A stretch of DNA of 64,000 nt from Aristolochia californica. Taxonomy: Eukaryota; Streptophyta; Magnoliopsida; Piperales; Aristolochiaceae. Within the stretch, counting starts at the first letter, position 1. Every line of letters begins with the position of its first letter. The notes beneath the pieces are model-generated. The model ran no database searches. It saw only the letters and a program-made list of their open reading frames with translations, and was not told where the DNA came from. Location: positions 8,696,358-8,760,357 of the forward strand of contig JARWKL010000016.1 of NCBI GenBank assembly GCA_029961685.1, read 5' to 3'. This document shows positions 35,369 through 47,465 of the stretch, one piece after another. The position numbers were made by a program, and so were the translations under genes.

Positions 35369-37229
35369 ATTATTAGGGGTTGTACTAGTGGAATCTCCCA
35401 AACATGGATAACAAAACCTTGGAGTTCATTTTTAGTACGTGAAATAATTTTAAAATTTTTTTTTACATACGTGAACTCTAAAATTTTCATTTTGTTATTC
35501 CGTAATATCTTTTTTGTTTACGTGAAAAAATGGAAGAGTGAAAGCTCAAGTTTGGATCTGAAAAACAAATTTGACCATCAGAGATGGAAATGCACAAATG
35601 CTGAGGGAGATAGTTCCAAAAGTATCTGTGATTTTTAAGGATAGGCAAAAAGTGGGTTGTTTAACTCTGGTAATTATGCAACCACTTGAGAATTTGAGTT
35701 TTTCCACTCCTTGAAATTTTTGGATCATTAGGTCCACTTGTATCCTCAACATGTTTCTGGCATGCGTATCAACCACATTTAAAGCATGTTTGGATCAGTT
35801 GCAAGACCCTTTCCTATAAAATTCCACCTAGCTTATTATTAGGGGTTGTACTTGTGGAATCTCCCAAACATGGATAACAAAACCTTGGAATTCATTTTTA
35901 GTGGTTGAAATAATTTCCAAATTTTGTTTTGCATACATGAACACTAAAATTTTCATTTTGTTATGCTTTAATATCTTTTTTGTTTACGAGAAAAATGGGA
36001 GAGTGAAAACTCATGGTTGGATCTGGAAACAAATTTGAGGATCCAAGATGGAAATGCACAAATGCTGAGAGAGATTGTTCCAAAAATTATCTGTGATTTT
36101 TAAGGATAGGCAAAAAGTGGGTAGTTTAACTCTGGTAAATATCCAACCACATGAGAATTTGATTTTTTCCACTCCTTGAAATTTTTGGATCCTTAGGTCC
36201 ACTTGCATCCTCAACATATTTCTGGCATGCATATCCACCACATTTAAAGCATGTTAGGATCAGTTACAAGTCCCTTTCCTACAAAATTCCACCCAGCTTA
36301 TTATTAGGGGTTGTACTAGTGGAATCTCCTAAACATGGATAACAAAACCTTGGAGTTCATTTTTAGTGCGTGAAATAATTTTCAAATTTTTTTTTGCATA
36401 CATGAACTCTAAAATCTTCATTTTGTTATGCCTGAATATCTTTTTTGTTTACGAGAAAAATGAGAGAGTGAAAACTCAAGTTTGGATCAGAAAACAAATT
36501 TCAGCATCCAAGATGGAAATGCACAAATGCTGAGAGAGATAGTTCCAAAAAGTATCTATGATTTTTAAGGATAGGCAAAATGAGGGTTGTTTGGCTCTGG
36601 TAAATATCCAACCACTTGAGAATTTGATTTTTTCCACTCCTTGAAATTTTTGGATCATTAGGTCCACTTGTATCCTCAACATGTTTCTGGCATGCGCATC
36701 CACCACATTTAAAGCATATTGGGATCAGTTACAAGTCCCTTTCCTATAAAATTCCTCCTAGCTTATTATTAGTGGTTGTACTTGTGCAATCTCCCAAACA
36801 TGGATAACAAAACCTTGGAGTTCATTATTAGTGCGTGAAATAATTTTCAAATTTTTTTTGCATACAAGAACTCTAAAATTTTAATTTTGTTATGCCTTAA
36901 TATCTTTTTTATTTACGAGAAAAAATGGGAGAGTGAAAGCTCAAGTTTGGATCTGAAAACATATTTGACCAACCAAGATGGAAATGCACAAATGCTGAGA
37001 GAGATAGTTCCAAAAAGTATCTGTGATTTTTAAGGATAGGCAAAAAGTGGGTTGTTTGGCTCTGGTAAATACCCAACCACTTGAGTATTTGATTTTTTCC
37101 ACTCCTTGAAATTATTGGATCATTACGTCCACTTGCATCCTCAACATGTTTCTTGCATGCATATCCACCACATTTAAAGCATGTTAGGATCAGTTTCAAG
37201 TCCCTTTCCTATAAAATTCCACCTAGCTT

Positions 37230-37693
37230 ATTATTAGGGGTTGTACTAGTGGAATCTCCCAAACATGGATAATAAAACCTTGGATTTCATTTTTAGTGCG
37301 TGAAATAATTTTCAATTTTTTTTGCATACATGAACTCTAAAATCTTCATTTTGTTATGCCTTAATATCTTTTTTTTTTTACGAGAAAAATGGGAGAGTGA
37401 AAACTCAAGTTTGGATCTGAAAACAAATTTCAGCATCCAAGATGGAAGTGCACAAATGCTGAGAGAGATAGTTCCAAAAAGTATCTGTGATTTTTAAGGA
37501 TAGGCAAAATGTGGGTTGTTTGGCTTCGGTAAATATCCAACAACTTGAGAATTTGATTTTTTCCACTCCTTGAAATTTTTGGATCATTAGGTCCACTTGC
37601 ATCCTCAACATGTTTCTGGCATGCATATCCACCACATTTAAAGCATATTGGGATCAGTTACAAGTCCCTTTCCGACAAAATTCCTCCTAGCTT
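37230..37693. repeat. Hybrid monomer E/C
   Basis: E markers run through GGCTTCGG, CAACAACTTG and CTTGCATCC (to about 37600). The end is C: GCATATTGGGATC and TTCCTCCTAGC, with the rare TTCCGACAAAATT near 37670. GGCATGCATATCC near 37618 fits neither E (GGCAAGC) nor C exactly. It is followed by D-type sequence. The switch lies between about 37600 and 37645. Confidence 0.9.
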
Positions 37694-38158
37694 ATTATTA
37701 GTGGTTGTACTTGTGCAATCTCCCAAACATGGATAACAAAACCTTGGAGTTCATTATTAGTGCGTGAAATAATTTTCAAATTTTTTTTGCATACAAGAAC
37801 TCTAAAATTTTAATTTTGTTATGCCTTAATATCTTTTTTATTTACGAGAAAAAATGGGAGAGTGAAAGCTCAAGTTTGGATCTGAAAACATATTTGACCA
37901 ACCAAGATGGAAATGCACAAATGCTGAGAGAGATAGTTCCAAAAAGTATCTGTGATTTTTAAGGATAGGCAAAAAGTGGGTTGTTTGGCTCTGGTAAATA
38001 CCCAACCACTTGAGTATTTGATTTTTTCCACTCCTTGAAATTATTGGATCATTACGTCCACTTGCATCCTCAACATGTTTCTGGCATGCATATCCACCAC
38101 ATTTAAAGCTTGTTTGGATCAGTTACAAGTCCCTTTCCTATAAAATTCCACCAAGTTT
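37694..38158. repeat. Hybrid monomer D/F
   Basis: It is D from the start (ATTATTAGTGG, TTGTGCAATC, CATACAAGAAC) through GAAATTATTGG and ATTACGTCC at about 38058, then F from 38083 (GTTTCTGGC, TGTTTGGATC, ACCAAGTTTA). It follows the E/C hybrid and precedes A, so it occupies the F position. AAAGCTTGTTTGG near 38106 is a private change. Confidence 0.92.
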
Positions 38159-40019
38159 ATTATTAGGGGTTGTACTAGTGGAATCTCCCAAACATGGATA
38201 ACAAAACCTTGGAGTTCATTTTTAGTACGTGAAATAATTTTAAAATTTTTTTTTACATACGTGAACTCTAAAATTTTCATTTTGTTATTCCGTAATATCT
38301 TTTTTGTTTACGTGAAAAAATGGAAGAGTGAAAGCTCAAGTTTGGATCTGAAAAACAAATTTGACCATCAGAGATGGAAATGCACAAATGCTGAGGGAGA
38401 TAGTTCCAAAAGTATCTGTGATTTTTAAGGATAGGCAAAAAGTGGGTTGTTTAACTCTGGTAATTATGCAACCACTTGAGAATTTGAGTTTTTCCACTCC
38501 TTGAAATTTTTGGATCATTAGGTCCACTTGTATCCTCAACATGTTTCTGGCATGCATATCAACCACATTTAAAGCATGTTTGGATCAGTTGCAAGACCCT
38601 TTCCTATAAAATTCCACCTAGCTTATTATTAGGGGTTGTACTTGTGGAATCTCCCAAACATGGATAACAAAACCTTGGAATTCATTTTTAGTGGTTGAAA
38701 TAATTTCCAAATTTTGTTTTGCATACATGAACACTAAAATTTTCATTTTGTTATGCTTTAATATCTTTTTTGTTTACGAGAAAAATGGGAGAGTGAAAAC
38801 TCATGGTTGGATCTGGAAACAAATTTGAGGATCCAAGATGGAAATGCACAAATGCTGAGAGAGATTGTTCCAAAAATTATCTGTGATTTTTAAGGATAGG
38901 CAAAAAGTGGGTAGTTTAACTCTGGTAAATATCCAACCACATGAGAATTTGATTTTTTCCACTCCTTGAAATTTTTGGATCCTTAGGTCCACTTGCATCC
39001 TCAACATATTTCTGGCATGCATATCCACCACATTTAAAGCATGTTAGGATCAGTTACAAGTCCCTTTCCTACAAAATTCCACCCAGCTTATTATTAGGGG
39101 TTGTACTAGTGGAATCTCCTAAACATGGATAAAAAAACCTTGGAGTTCATTTTTAGTGCGTGAAATAATTTTCAAATTTTTTTTTGCATACATGAACTCT
39201 AAAATCTTCATTTTGTTATGCCTGAATATCTTTTTTGTTTACGAGAAAAATGAGAGAGTGAAAACTCAAGTTTGGATCAGAAAACAAATTTCAGCATCCA
39301 AGATGGAAATGCACAAATGCTGAGAGAGATAGTTCCAAAAAGTATCTATGATTTTTAAGGATAGGCAAAATGAGGGTTGTTTGGCTCTGGTAAATATCCA
39401 ACCACTTGAGAATTTGATTTTTTCCACTCCTTGAAATTTTTGGATCATTAGGTCCACTTGTATCCTCAACATGTTTCTGGCATGCGTATCCACCACATTT
39501 AAAGCATATTGGGATCAGTTACAAGTCCCTTTCCGACAAAATTCCTCCTAGCTTATTATTAGTGGTTGTACTTGTGCAATCTCCCAAACATGGATAACAA
39601 AACCTTGGAGTTCATTATTAGTGCGTGAAATAATTTTCAAATTTTTTTTGCATACAAGAACTCTAAAATTTTAATTTTGTTATGCCTTAATATCTTTTTT
39701 ATTTACGAGAAAAAATGGGAGAGTGAAAGCTCAAGTTTGAATCTGAAAACATATTTGACCAACCAAGATGGAAATGCACAAATGCTGAGAGAGATAGTTC
39801 CAAAAAGTATCTGTGATTTTTAAGGATAGGCAAAAAGTGGGTTGTTTGGCTCTGGTAAATACCCAACCACTTGAGTATTTGATTTTTTCCACTCCTTGAA
39901 ATTATTGGATCATTACGTCCACTTGCATCCTCAACATGTTTCTTGCATGCATATCCACCACATTTAAAGCATGTTAGGATCAGTTTCAAGTCCCTTTCCT
40001 ATAAAATTCCACCAAGTTT
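38159..40019. repeat. HOR unit 14, shortened to four monomers (1861 bp)
   Basis: Monomers: A 38159-38624, B 38625-39089, C 39090-39554, D 39555-40019 with an E/F-type end. E and F are missing. C has GATAAAAAAACC near 39128 (others GATAACAAAACC) and the first CATGCGTATCC seen in a C; earlier C copies read CATGCGCATCC and every C from here to the right edge has GCGTATCC. Its end carries TTCCGACAAAATT, otherwise seen only in the E/C hybrid of unit 13. Confidence 0.95.
39555..40019. repeat. Monomer D with E/F-type end (two-monomer deletion junction)
   Basis: D markers continue to CAGTTTCAAG at 39981-39990. The last bases read ACCAAGTTTA, the E/F form, where D has ACCTAGCTTA. The next monomer is A, so E and F are missing. 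The switch lies within 39987-40013, so only the final ~6 to 30 bp derive from the E or F parent; E and F cannot be told apart there. Confidence 0.88.
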
Positions 40020-41880
40020 ATTATTAGGGGTTGTACTAGTGGAATCTCCCAAACATGGATAACAAAACCTTGGAGTTCTTTTTTAGTACGTGAAATAATT
40101 TTAAAATTTTTTTTTACATACGTGAACTCTAAAATTTTCATTTTGTTATTCCGTAATATCTTTTTTGTTTACGTGAAAAAATGGAAGAGTGAAAGCTCAA
40201 GTTTGGATCTGAAAAACAAATTTGACCATTAGAGATGGAAATGCACAAATGCTGAGGGTGATAGTTCCAAAAGTATCTGTGATTTTTAAGGATAGGCAAA
40301 AAGTGGGTTGTTTAACTCTGGTAATTATGCAACCACTTGAGAATTTGAGTTTTTCCACTCCTTGAAATTTTTGGATCATTAGGTCCACTTGTATCCTCAA
40401 CATGTTTCTGGCATGCATATCAACCACATTTAAAGCATGTTTGGATCAGTTGCAAGACCCTTTCCTATAAAATTCCACCTAGCTTATTATTAGGGGTTGT
40501 ACTTGTGGAATCTCCCAAACATGGATAACAAAACCTTGGAATTCATTTTTAGGGTTGAAATAATTTCCAAATTTTGTTTTGCATACATGAACACTAAAAT
40601 TTTCATTTTGTTATGCTTTAATATCTTTTTTGTTTACGAGAAAAATGGGAGAGTGAAAACTCATGGTTGGATCTGGAAACAAATTTGAGGATCCAAGATG
40701 GAAATGCACAAATGCTGAGAGAGATAGTTCCAAAAAGTATCTGTGATTTTTAAGGATAGGCAAAAAGTGGGTTGTTTGGCTCTGGTAAATACCCAACCAC
40801 TTGAGTATTTGATTTTTTCCACTCCTTGAAATTATTGGATCATTACGTCCACTTGCATCCTCAACATGTTTCTTGCATGCATATCCACCACATTTAAAGC
40901 ATGTTAGGATCAGTTTCAAGTCCCTTTCCTATAAAATTCCACCCAGCTTATTATTAGGGGTTGTACTAGTGGAATCTCCCAAACATGGATAATAAAACCT
41001 TGGATTTCATTTTTAGTGCGTGAAATAATTTTCAATTTTTTTTGCATACATGAACTCTAAAATCTTCATTTTGTTATGCCTTAATATCTTTTTTTTTTTA
41101 CGAGAAAAATGGGAGAGTGAAAACTCAAGTTTGGATCTGAAAACAAATTTCAGCATCCAAGATGGAAGTGCACAAATGCTGAGAGAGATAGTTCCAAAAA
41201 GTATCTGTGATTTTTAAGGGTAGGCAAAATGTGGGTGGTTTGGCTTCGGTAAATATCCAACAACTTGAGAATTTGATTTTTTCCACTCCTTGAAATTTTT
41301 GGATCATTAGGTCCACTTGCATCCTCAACATGTTTCTGGCAAGCATATCCACCACATTTAAAGCATGTTAAGATCAGTTACAAGTCCCTTTCCTATAAAA
41401 TTCCACCAAGTTTATTATTAGGGGTTGTACTAGTGGAATCTCCCAAACAAGGATAACAAAACCTTGGAGTTCATTTTTAGAACGTGAAATAAATTTAAAA
41501 TTTTTTTTTTGCATACATGAACTCTAAAATTTTCATTTTGTTATGCCTTAATATCTTTTTTGTTTACGTGAAAAAATGGGAGAGTGAAAGCTCATGTTTG
41601 CGTCTGAAAAAAAATTTTACCATCAGAGATGGAAATGCACAAATGCTGAGAGAGATAGTTCCAAAAAGTATCTGTGATTTTTCAGGATAGGCAAAAAGTG
41701 GGTTGTTTAGCTCTGGTAAATATCCAACCACTTGAGAATTTGAGTTTTTCCACTCCTTGAAATTTTTGGATCATTAGGTCCACTTGCATCCTCAACATGT
41801 TTCTGGCATGCATATCCACCACATTTAAAGCATGTTTGGATCAGTTACAAGTCCCTTTCCTATAAAATTCCACCAAGTTT
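40020..41880. repeat. HOR unit 15, shortened to four monomers (1861 bp)
   Basis: Monomers: A 40020-40485, B/D hybrid 40486-40949, E 40950-41413, F 41414-41880. C and parts of B and D are missing. A is the most mutated copy in the right half, with GTTCTTTTTTAG near 40076, CATTAGAGATG near 40228 and GAGGGTGATAG near 40255. E has GTGGGTGGTTTGG near 41231. Confidence 0.95.
40486..40949. repeat. Hybrid monomer B/D (two-monomer deletion junction)
   Basis: The left part is B (GTACTTGTGG, CTTGGAATTCAT, TTTCCAAATTTTG, GGTTGGATCTGG, GAGGATCCAAG to about 40692). From 40726 it is D (GAGATAGTTCC, AATACCCAACC, GAAATTATTGG, ATTACGTCC, GTTTCTTGC, CAGTTTCAAG). E follows, so two monomer lengths have been lost between B and D. 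The B part also lacks 2 bp in TTTTTAGGGTTG near 40551. The D end reads CACCCAGCTTA. Confidence 0.92.
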
Positions 41881-44672
41881 ATTATTAGGGGTTGTACTAG
41901 TGGAATCTCCCAAACATGGATAACAAAACCTTGGAGTTCATTTTTAGTACGTGAAATAATTTTAAAATTTTTTTTTACATACGTGAACTCTAAAATTTTC
42001 ATTTTGTTATTCCGTAATATCTTTTTTGTTTACGTGAAAAAATGGAAGAGTGAAAGCTCAAGTTTGGATCTGAAAAACAAATTTGACCATCAGAGATGGA
42101 AATGCACAAATGCTGAGGGAGATAGTTCCAAAAGTATCTGTGATTTTTAAGGATAGGCAAAAAGTGGGTTGTTTAACTCTGGTAATTATGCAACCACTTG
42201 AGAATTTGAGTTTTTCCACTCCTTGAAATTTTTGGATCATTAGGTCCACTTGTATCCTCAACATGTTTCTGGCATGCATATCAACCACATTTAAAGCATG
42301 TTTGGATCAGTTGCAAGACCCTTTCCTATAAAATTCCACCTAGCTTATTATTAGGGGTTGTACTTGTGGAATCTCCCAAACATGGATAACAAAACCTTGG
42401 AATTCATTTTTAGTGGTTGAAATAATTTCCAAATTTTGTTTTGCATACATGAACACTAAAATTTTCATTTTGTTATGCTTTAATATCTTTTTTGTTTACG
42501 AGAAAAATGGGAGAGTGAAAACTCATGGTTGGATCTGGAAACAAATTTGAGGATCCAAGATGGAAATGCACAAATGCTGAGAGAGATTGTTCCAAAAATT
42601 ATCTGTGATTTTTAAGGATAGGCAAAAAGTGGGTAGTTTAACTCTGGTAAATATCCAACCACATGAGAATTTGATTTTTTCCACTCCTTGAAATTTTTGG
42701 ATCCTTAGGTCCACTTGCATCCTCAACATATTTCTGGCATGCATATCCACCACATTTAAAGCATGTTAGGATCAGTTACAACTCCCTTTCCTACAAAATT
42801 CCACCCAGCTTATTATTAGGGGTTGTACTAGTGGAATCTCCTAAACATGGATAACAAAACCTTGGAGTTCATTTTTAGTGCGTGAAATAATTTTCAAATT
42901 TTTTTTTGCATACATGAACTCTAAAATCTTCATTTTGTTATGCCTGAATATCTTTTTTGTTTACGAGAAAAATGAGAGAGTGAAAACTCAAGTTTGGATC
43001 AGAAAACAAATTTCAGCATCCAAGATGGAAATGCACAAATGCTGAGAGAGATAGTTCCAAAAAGTATCTATGATTTTTCAGGATAGGCAAAATGAGGGTT
43101 GTTTGGCTCTGGTAAATATCCAACCACTTGAGAATTTGATTTTTTCCACTCCTTGAAATTTTTGGATCATTAGGTCCACTTGTATCCTCAACATGTTTCT
43201 GGCTTGCGTATCCACCACATTTAAAGCATATTGGGATCAGTTACAAGTCCCTTTCCTATAAAATTCCTCCTAGCTTATTATTAGTGGTTGTACTTGTGCA
43301 ATCTCCCAAACAAGGATAACAAAACCTTGGAGTTCATTATTAGTGCGTGAAATAATTTTCAAATTTTTTTTGCATACAAGAACTCTAAAATTTTAATTTT
43401 GTTATGCCTTAATATCTTTTTTATTTACGAGAAAAAATGGGAGAGTGAAAGATCAAGTTTGGATCTGAAAACATATTTGACCAACCAAGATGGAAATGCA
43501 CAAATGCTGAGAGAGATAGTTCCAAAAAGTATCTGTGATTTTTAAGGATAGGCAAAAAGTGGGTTGTTTGGCTCTGGTAAATACCCAACCACTTGAGTAT
43601 TTGATTTTTTCCACTCCTTGAAATTATTGGATCATTACGTCCACTTGCATCCTCAACATGTTTCTTGCATGCATATCCACCACATTTAAAGCATGTTAGG
43701 ATCAGTTTCAAGTCCCTTTCCTATAAAATTCCACCCAGCTTATTATTAGGGGTTGTACTAGTGGAATCTCCCAAACATGGATAATAAAACCTTGGATTTC
43801 ATTTTTAGTGCGTGAAATAATTTTCAATTTTTTTTGCATACATGAACTCTAAAATCTTCATTTTGTTATGCCTTAATATCTTTTTTTTTTTACGAGAAAA
43901 ATGGGAGAGTGAAAACTCAAGTTTGGATCTGAAAACAAATTTCAGCATCCAAGATGGAAGTGCACAAATGCTGAGAGAGATAGTTCCAAAAAGTATCTGT
44001 GATTTTTAAGGGTAGGCAAAATGTGGGTTGTTTGGCTTCGGTAAATATCCAACAACTTGAGAATTTGATTTTTTCCACTCCTTGAAATTTTTGGATCATT
44101 AGGTCCACTTGCATCCTCAACATGTTTCTGGCAAGCATATCCACCACATTTAAAGCATGTTAAGATCAGTTACAAGTCCCTTTCCTATAAAATTCCACCA
44201 AGTTTATTATTAGGGGTTGTACTAGTGGAATCTCCCAAACAAGGATAACAAAACCTTGGAGTTCATTTTTAGAACGTGAAATAAATTTAAAATTTTTTTT
44301 TTGCATACATGAACTCTAAAATTTTCATTTTGTTATGCCTTAATATCTTTTTTGTTTACGTGAAAAAATGGGAGAGTGAAAGCTCATGTTTGCGTCTGAA
44401 AAAAAATTTTACCATCAGAGATGGAAATGCACAAATGCTGAGAGAGATAGTTCCAAAAAGTATCTGTGATTTTTCAGGATAGGCAAAAAGTGGGTTGTTT
44501 AGCTCTGGTAAATATCCAACCACTTGAGAATTTGAGTTTTTCCACTCCTTGAAATTTTTGGATCATTAGGTCCACTTGCATCCTCAACATGTTTCTGGCA
44601 TGCATATCCACCACATTTAAAGCATGTTTGGATCAGTTACAAGTCCCTTTCCTATAAAATTCCACCAAGTTT
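41881..44672. repeat. HOR unit 16 (regular, 2792 bp)
   Basis: Monomers: A 41881-42346, B 42347-42811, C 42812-43276, D 43277-43741, E 43742-44205, F 44206-44672. C has TTTTTCAGG near 43075 and GGCTTGCGTATCC near 43201. D has AAACAAGGATAAC near 43308 and AAAGATCAAG near 43447. TTTTTCAGG and AAACAAGG are otherwise F-type readings. D ends CACCCAGCTTA instead of CACCTAGCTTA. Confidence 0.96.
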
Positions 44673-47465
44673 ATTATTAGGGGTTGTACTAGTGGAATCT
44701 CCCAAACATGGATAACAAAACCTTGGAGTTCATTTTTAGTACGTGAAATAATTTTAAAATTTTTTTTTACATACGTGAACTCTAAAATTTTCATTTTGTT
44801 ATTCCGTAATATCTTTTTTGTTTACGTGAAAAAATGGAAGAGTGAAAGCTCAAGTTTGGAATCTGAAAAACAAATTTGACCATCAGAGATGGAAATGCAC
44901 AAATGCTGAGGGAGATAGTTCCAAAAGTATCTGTGATTTTTAAGGATAGGCAAAAAGTGGGTTGTTTAACTCTGGTAATTATGCAACCACTTGAGAATTT
45001 GAGTTTTTCCACTCCTTGAAATTTTTGGATCATTAGGTCCACTTGTATCCTCAACATGTTTCTGGCATGCATATCAACCACATTTAAAGCATGTTTGGAT
45101 CAGTTGCAAGACCCTTTCCTATAAAATTCCACCTAGCTTATTATTAGGGGTTGTACTTGTGGAATCTCCCAAACATGGATAACAAAACCTTGGAATTCAT
45201 TTTTAGTGGTTGAAATAATTTCCAAATTTTGTTTTGCATACATGAACACTAAAATTTTCATTTTGTTATGCTTTAATATCTTTTTTGTTTACGAGAAAAA
45301 TGGGAGAGTGAAAACTCATGGTTGGATCTGGAAACAAATTTGAGGATCCAAGATGGAAATGCACAAATGCTGAGAGAGATTGTTCCAAAAATTATCTGTG
45401 ATTTTTAAGGATAGGCAAAAAGTGGGTAGTTTAACTCTGGTAAATATCCAACCACATGAGAATTTGATTTTTTCCACTCCTTGAAATTTTTGGATCCTTA
45501 GGTCCACTTGCATCCTCAACATATTTCTGGCATGCATATCCACCACATTTAAAGCATGTTAGGATCAGTTACAACTCCCTTTCCTACAAAATTCCACCCA
45601 GCTTATTATTAGGGGTTGTACTAGTGGAATCTCCTAAACATGGATAACAAAACCTTGGAGTTCATTTTTAGTGCGTGAAATAATTTTCAAATTTTTTTTT
45701 GCATACATGAACTCTAAAATCTTCATTTTGTTATGCCTGAATATCTTTTTTGTTTACGAGAAAAATGAGAGAGTGAAAACTCAAGTTTGGATCAGAAAAC
45801 AAATTTCAGCATCCAAGATGGAAATGCACAAATGCTGAGAGAGATAGTTCCAAAAAGTATCTATGATTTTTAAGGATAGGCAAAATGAGGGTTGTTTGGC
45901 TCTGGTAAATATCCAACCACTTGAGAATTTGATTTTTTCCACTCCTTGAAATTTTTGGATCATTAGGTCCACTTGTATCCTCAACATGTTTCTGGCATGC
46001 GTATCCACCACATTTAAAGCATATTGGGATCAGTTACAAGTCCCTTTCCTATAAAATTCCTCCTAGCTTATTATTAGTGGTTGTACTTGTGCAATCTCCC
46101 AAACATGGATAACAAAACCTTGGAGTTCATTATTAGTGCGTGAAATAATTTTCAAATTTTTTTTGGATACAAGAACTCTAAAATTTTAATTTTGTTATGC
46201 CTTAATATCTTTTTTATTTACGAGAAAAAATGGGAGAGTGAAAGCTCAAGTTTGGATCTGAAAACATATTTGACCAACCAAGATGGAAATGCACAAATGC
46301 TGAGAGAGATAGTTCCAAAAAGTATCTGTGATTTTTAAGGATAGGCAAAAAGTGGGTTGTTTGGCTCTGGTAAATACCCAACCACTTGAGTATTTGATTT
46401 TTTCCACTCCTTGAAATTATTGGATCATTACGTCCACTTGCATCCTCAACATGTTTCTTGCATGCATATCCACCACATTTAAAGCATGTTAGGATCAGTT
46501 TCAAGTCCCTTTCCTATAAAATTCCACCCAGCTTATTATTAGGGGTTGTACTAGTGGAATCTCCCAAACATGGATAATAAAACCTTGGATTTCATTTTTA
46601 GTGCGTGAAATAATTTTCAATTTTTTTTGCATGCATGAACTCTAAAATCTTCATTTTGTTATGCCTTAATATCTTTTTTTTTTTACGAGAAAAATGGGAG
46701 AGTGAAAACTCAAGTTTGGATCTGAAAACAAATTTCAGCATCCAAGATGGAAGTGCACAAATGCTGAGAGAGATAGTTCCAAAAAGTATCTGTGATTTTT
46801 AAGGGTAGGCAAAATGTGGGTTGTTTGGCTTCGGTAAATATCCAACAACTTGAGAATTTGATTTTTTCCACTCCTTGAAATTTTTGGATCATTAGGTCCA
46901 CTTGCATCCTCAACATGTTTCTGGCAAGCATATCCACCACATTTAAAGCATGTTAAGATCAGTTACAAGTCCCTTTCCTATAAAATTCCACCAAGTTTAT
47001 TATTAGGGGTTGTACTAGTGGAATCTCCCAAACAAGGATAACAAAACCTTGGAGTTCATTTTTAGAACGTGAAATAAATTTAAAATTTTTTTTTTGCATA
47101 CATGAACTCTAAAATTTTCATTTTGTTATGCCTTAATATCTTTTTTGTTTACGTGAAAAAATGGGAGAGTGAAAGCTCATGTTTGCGTCTGAAAAAAAAT
47201 TTTACCATCAGAGATGGAAATGCACAAATGCTGAGAGAGATAGTTCCAAAAAGTATCTGTGATTTTTCAGGATAGGCAAAAAGTGGGTTGTTTAGCTCTG
47301 GTAAATATCCAACCACTTGAGAATTTGAGTTTTTCCACTCCTTGAAATTTTTGGATCATTAGGTCCACTTGCATCCTCAACATGTTTCTGGCATGCATAT
47401 CCACCACATTTAAAGCATGTTTGGATCAGTTACAAGTCCCTTTCCTATAAAATTCCACCAAGTTT
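44673..47465. repeat. HOR unit 17 (regular, 2793 bp)
   Basis: Monomers: A 44673-45139 (467 bp), B 45140-45604, C 45605-46069, D 46070-46534, E 46535-46998, F 46999-47465. A has one inserted A in GTTTGGAATCTG near 44860. D ends CACCCAGCTTA. E has GCATGCATGAAC near 46629 (others GCATACATGAAC). D has a private TTTGGATACAAG near 46164. Confidence 0.96.

Larger units (their letters stand above)
35369..38158. repeat. HOR unit 13 (A-B-C-D-E/C-D/F, 2790 bp)
   Basis: Monomers: A 35369-35834, B 35835-36299, C 36300-36764, D 36765-37229, E/C hybrid 37230-37693, D/F hybrid 37694-38158. Six monomers and nearly normal length are kept, but most of F and the end of E are replaced by the end of a C and most of a D. 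A shares CATGCGTATC with unit 12. Confidence 0.95.

Noticed and set aside
40497..40688. Plus-strand open frame of 63 codons
   Set aside because: It arises only from a 2-bp loss in the B part of a hybrid monomer and lies wholly in satellite sequence.
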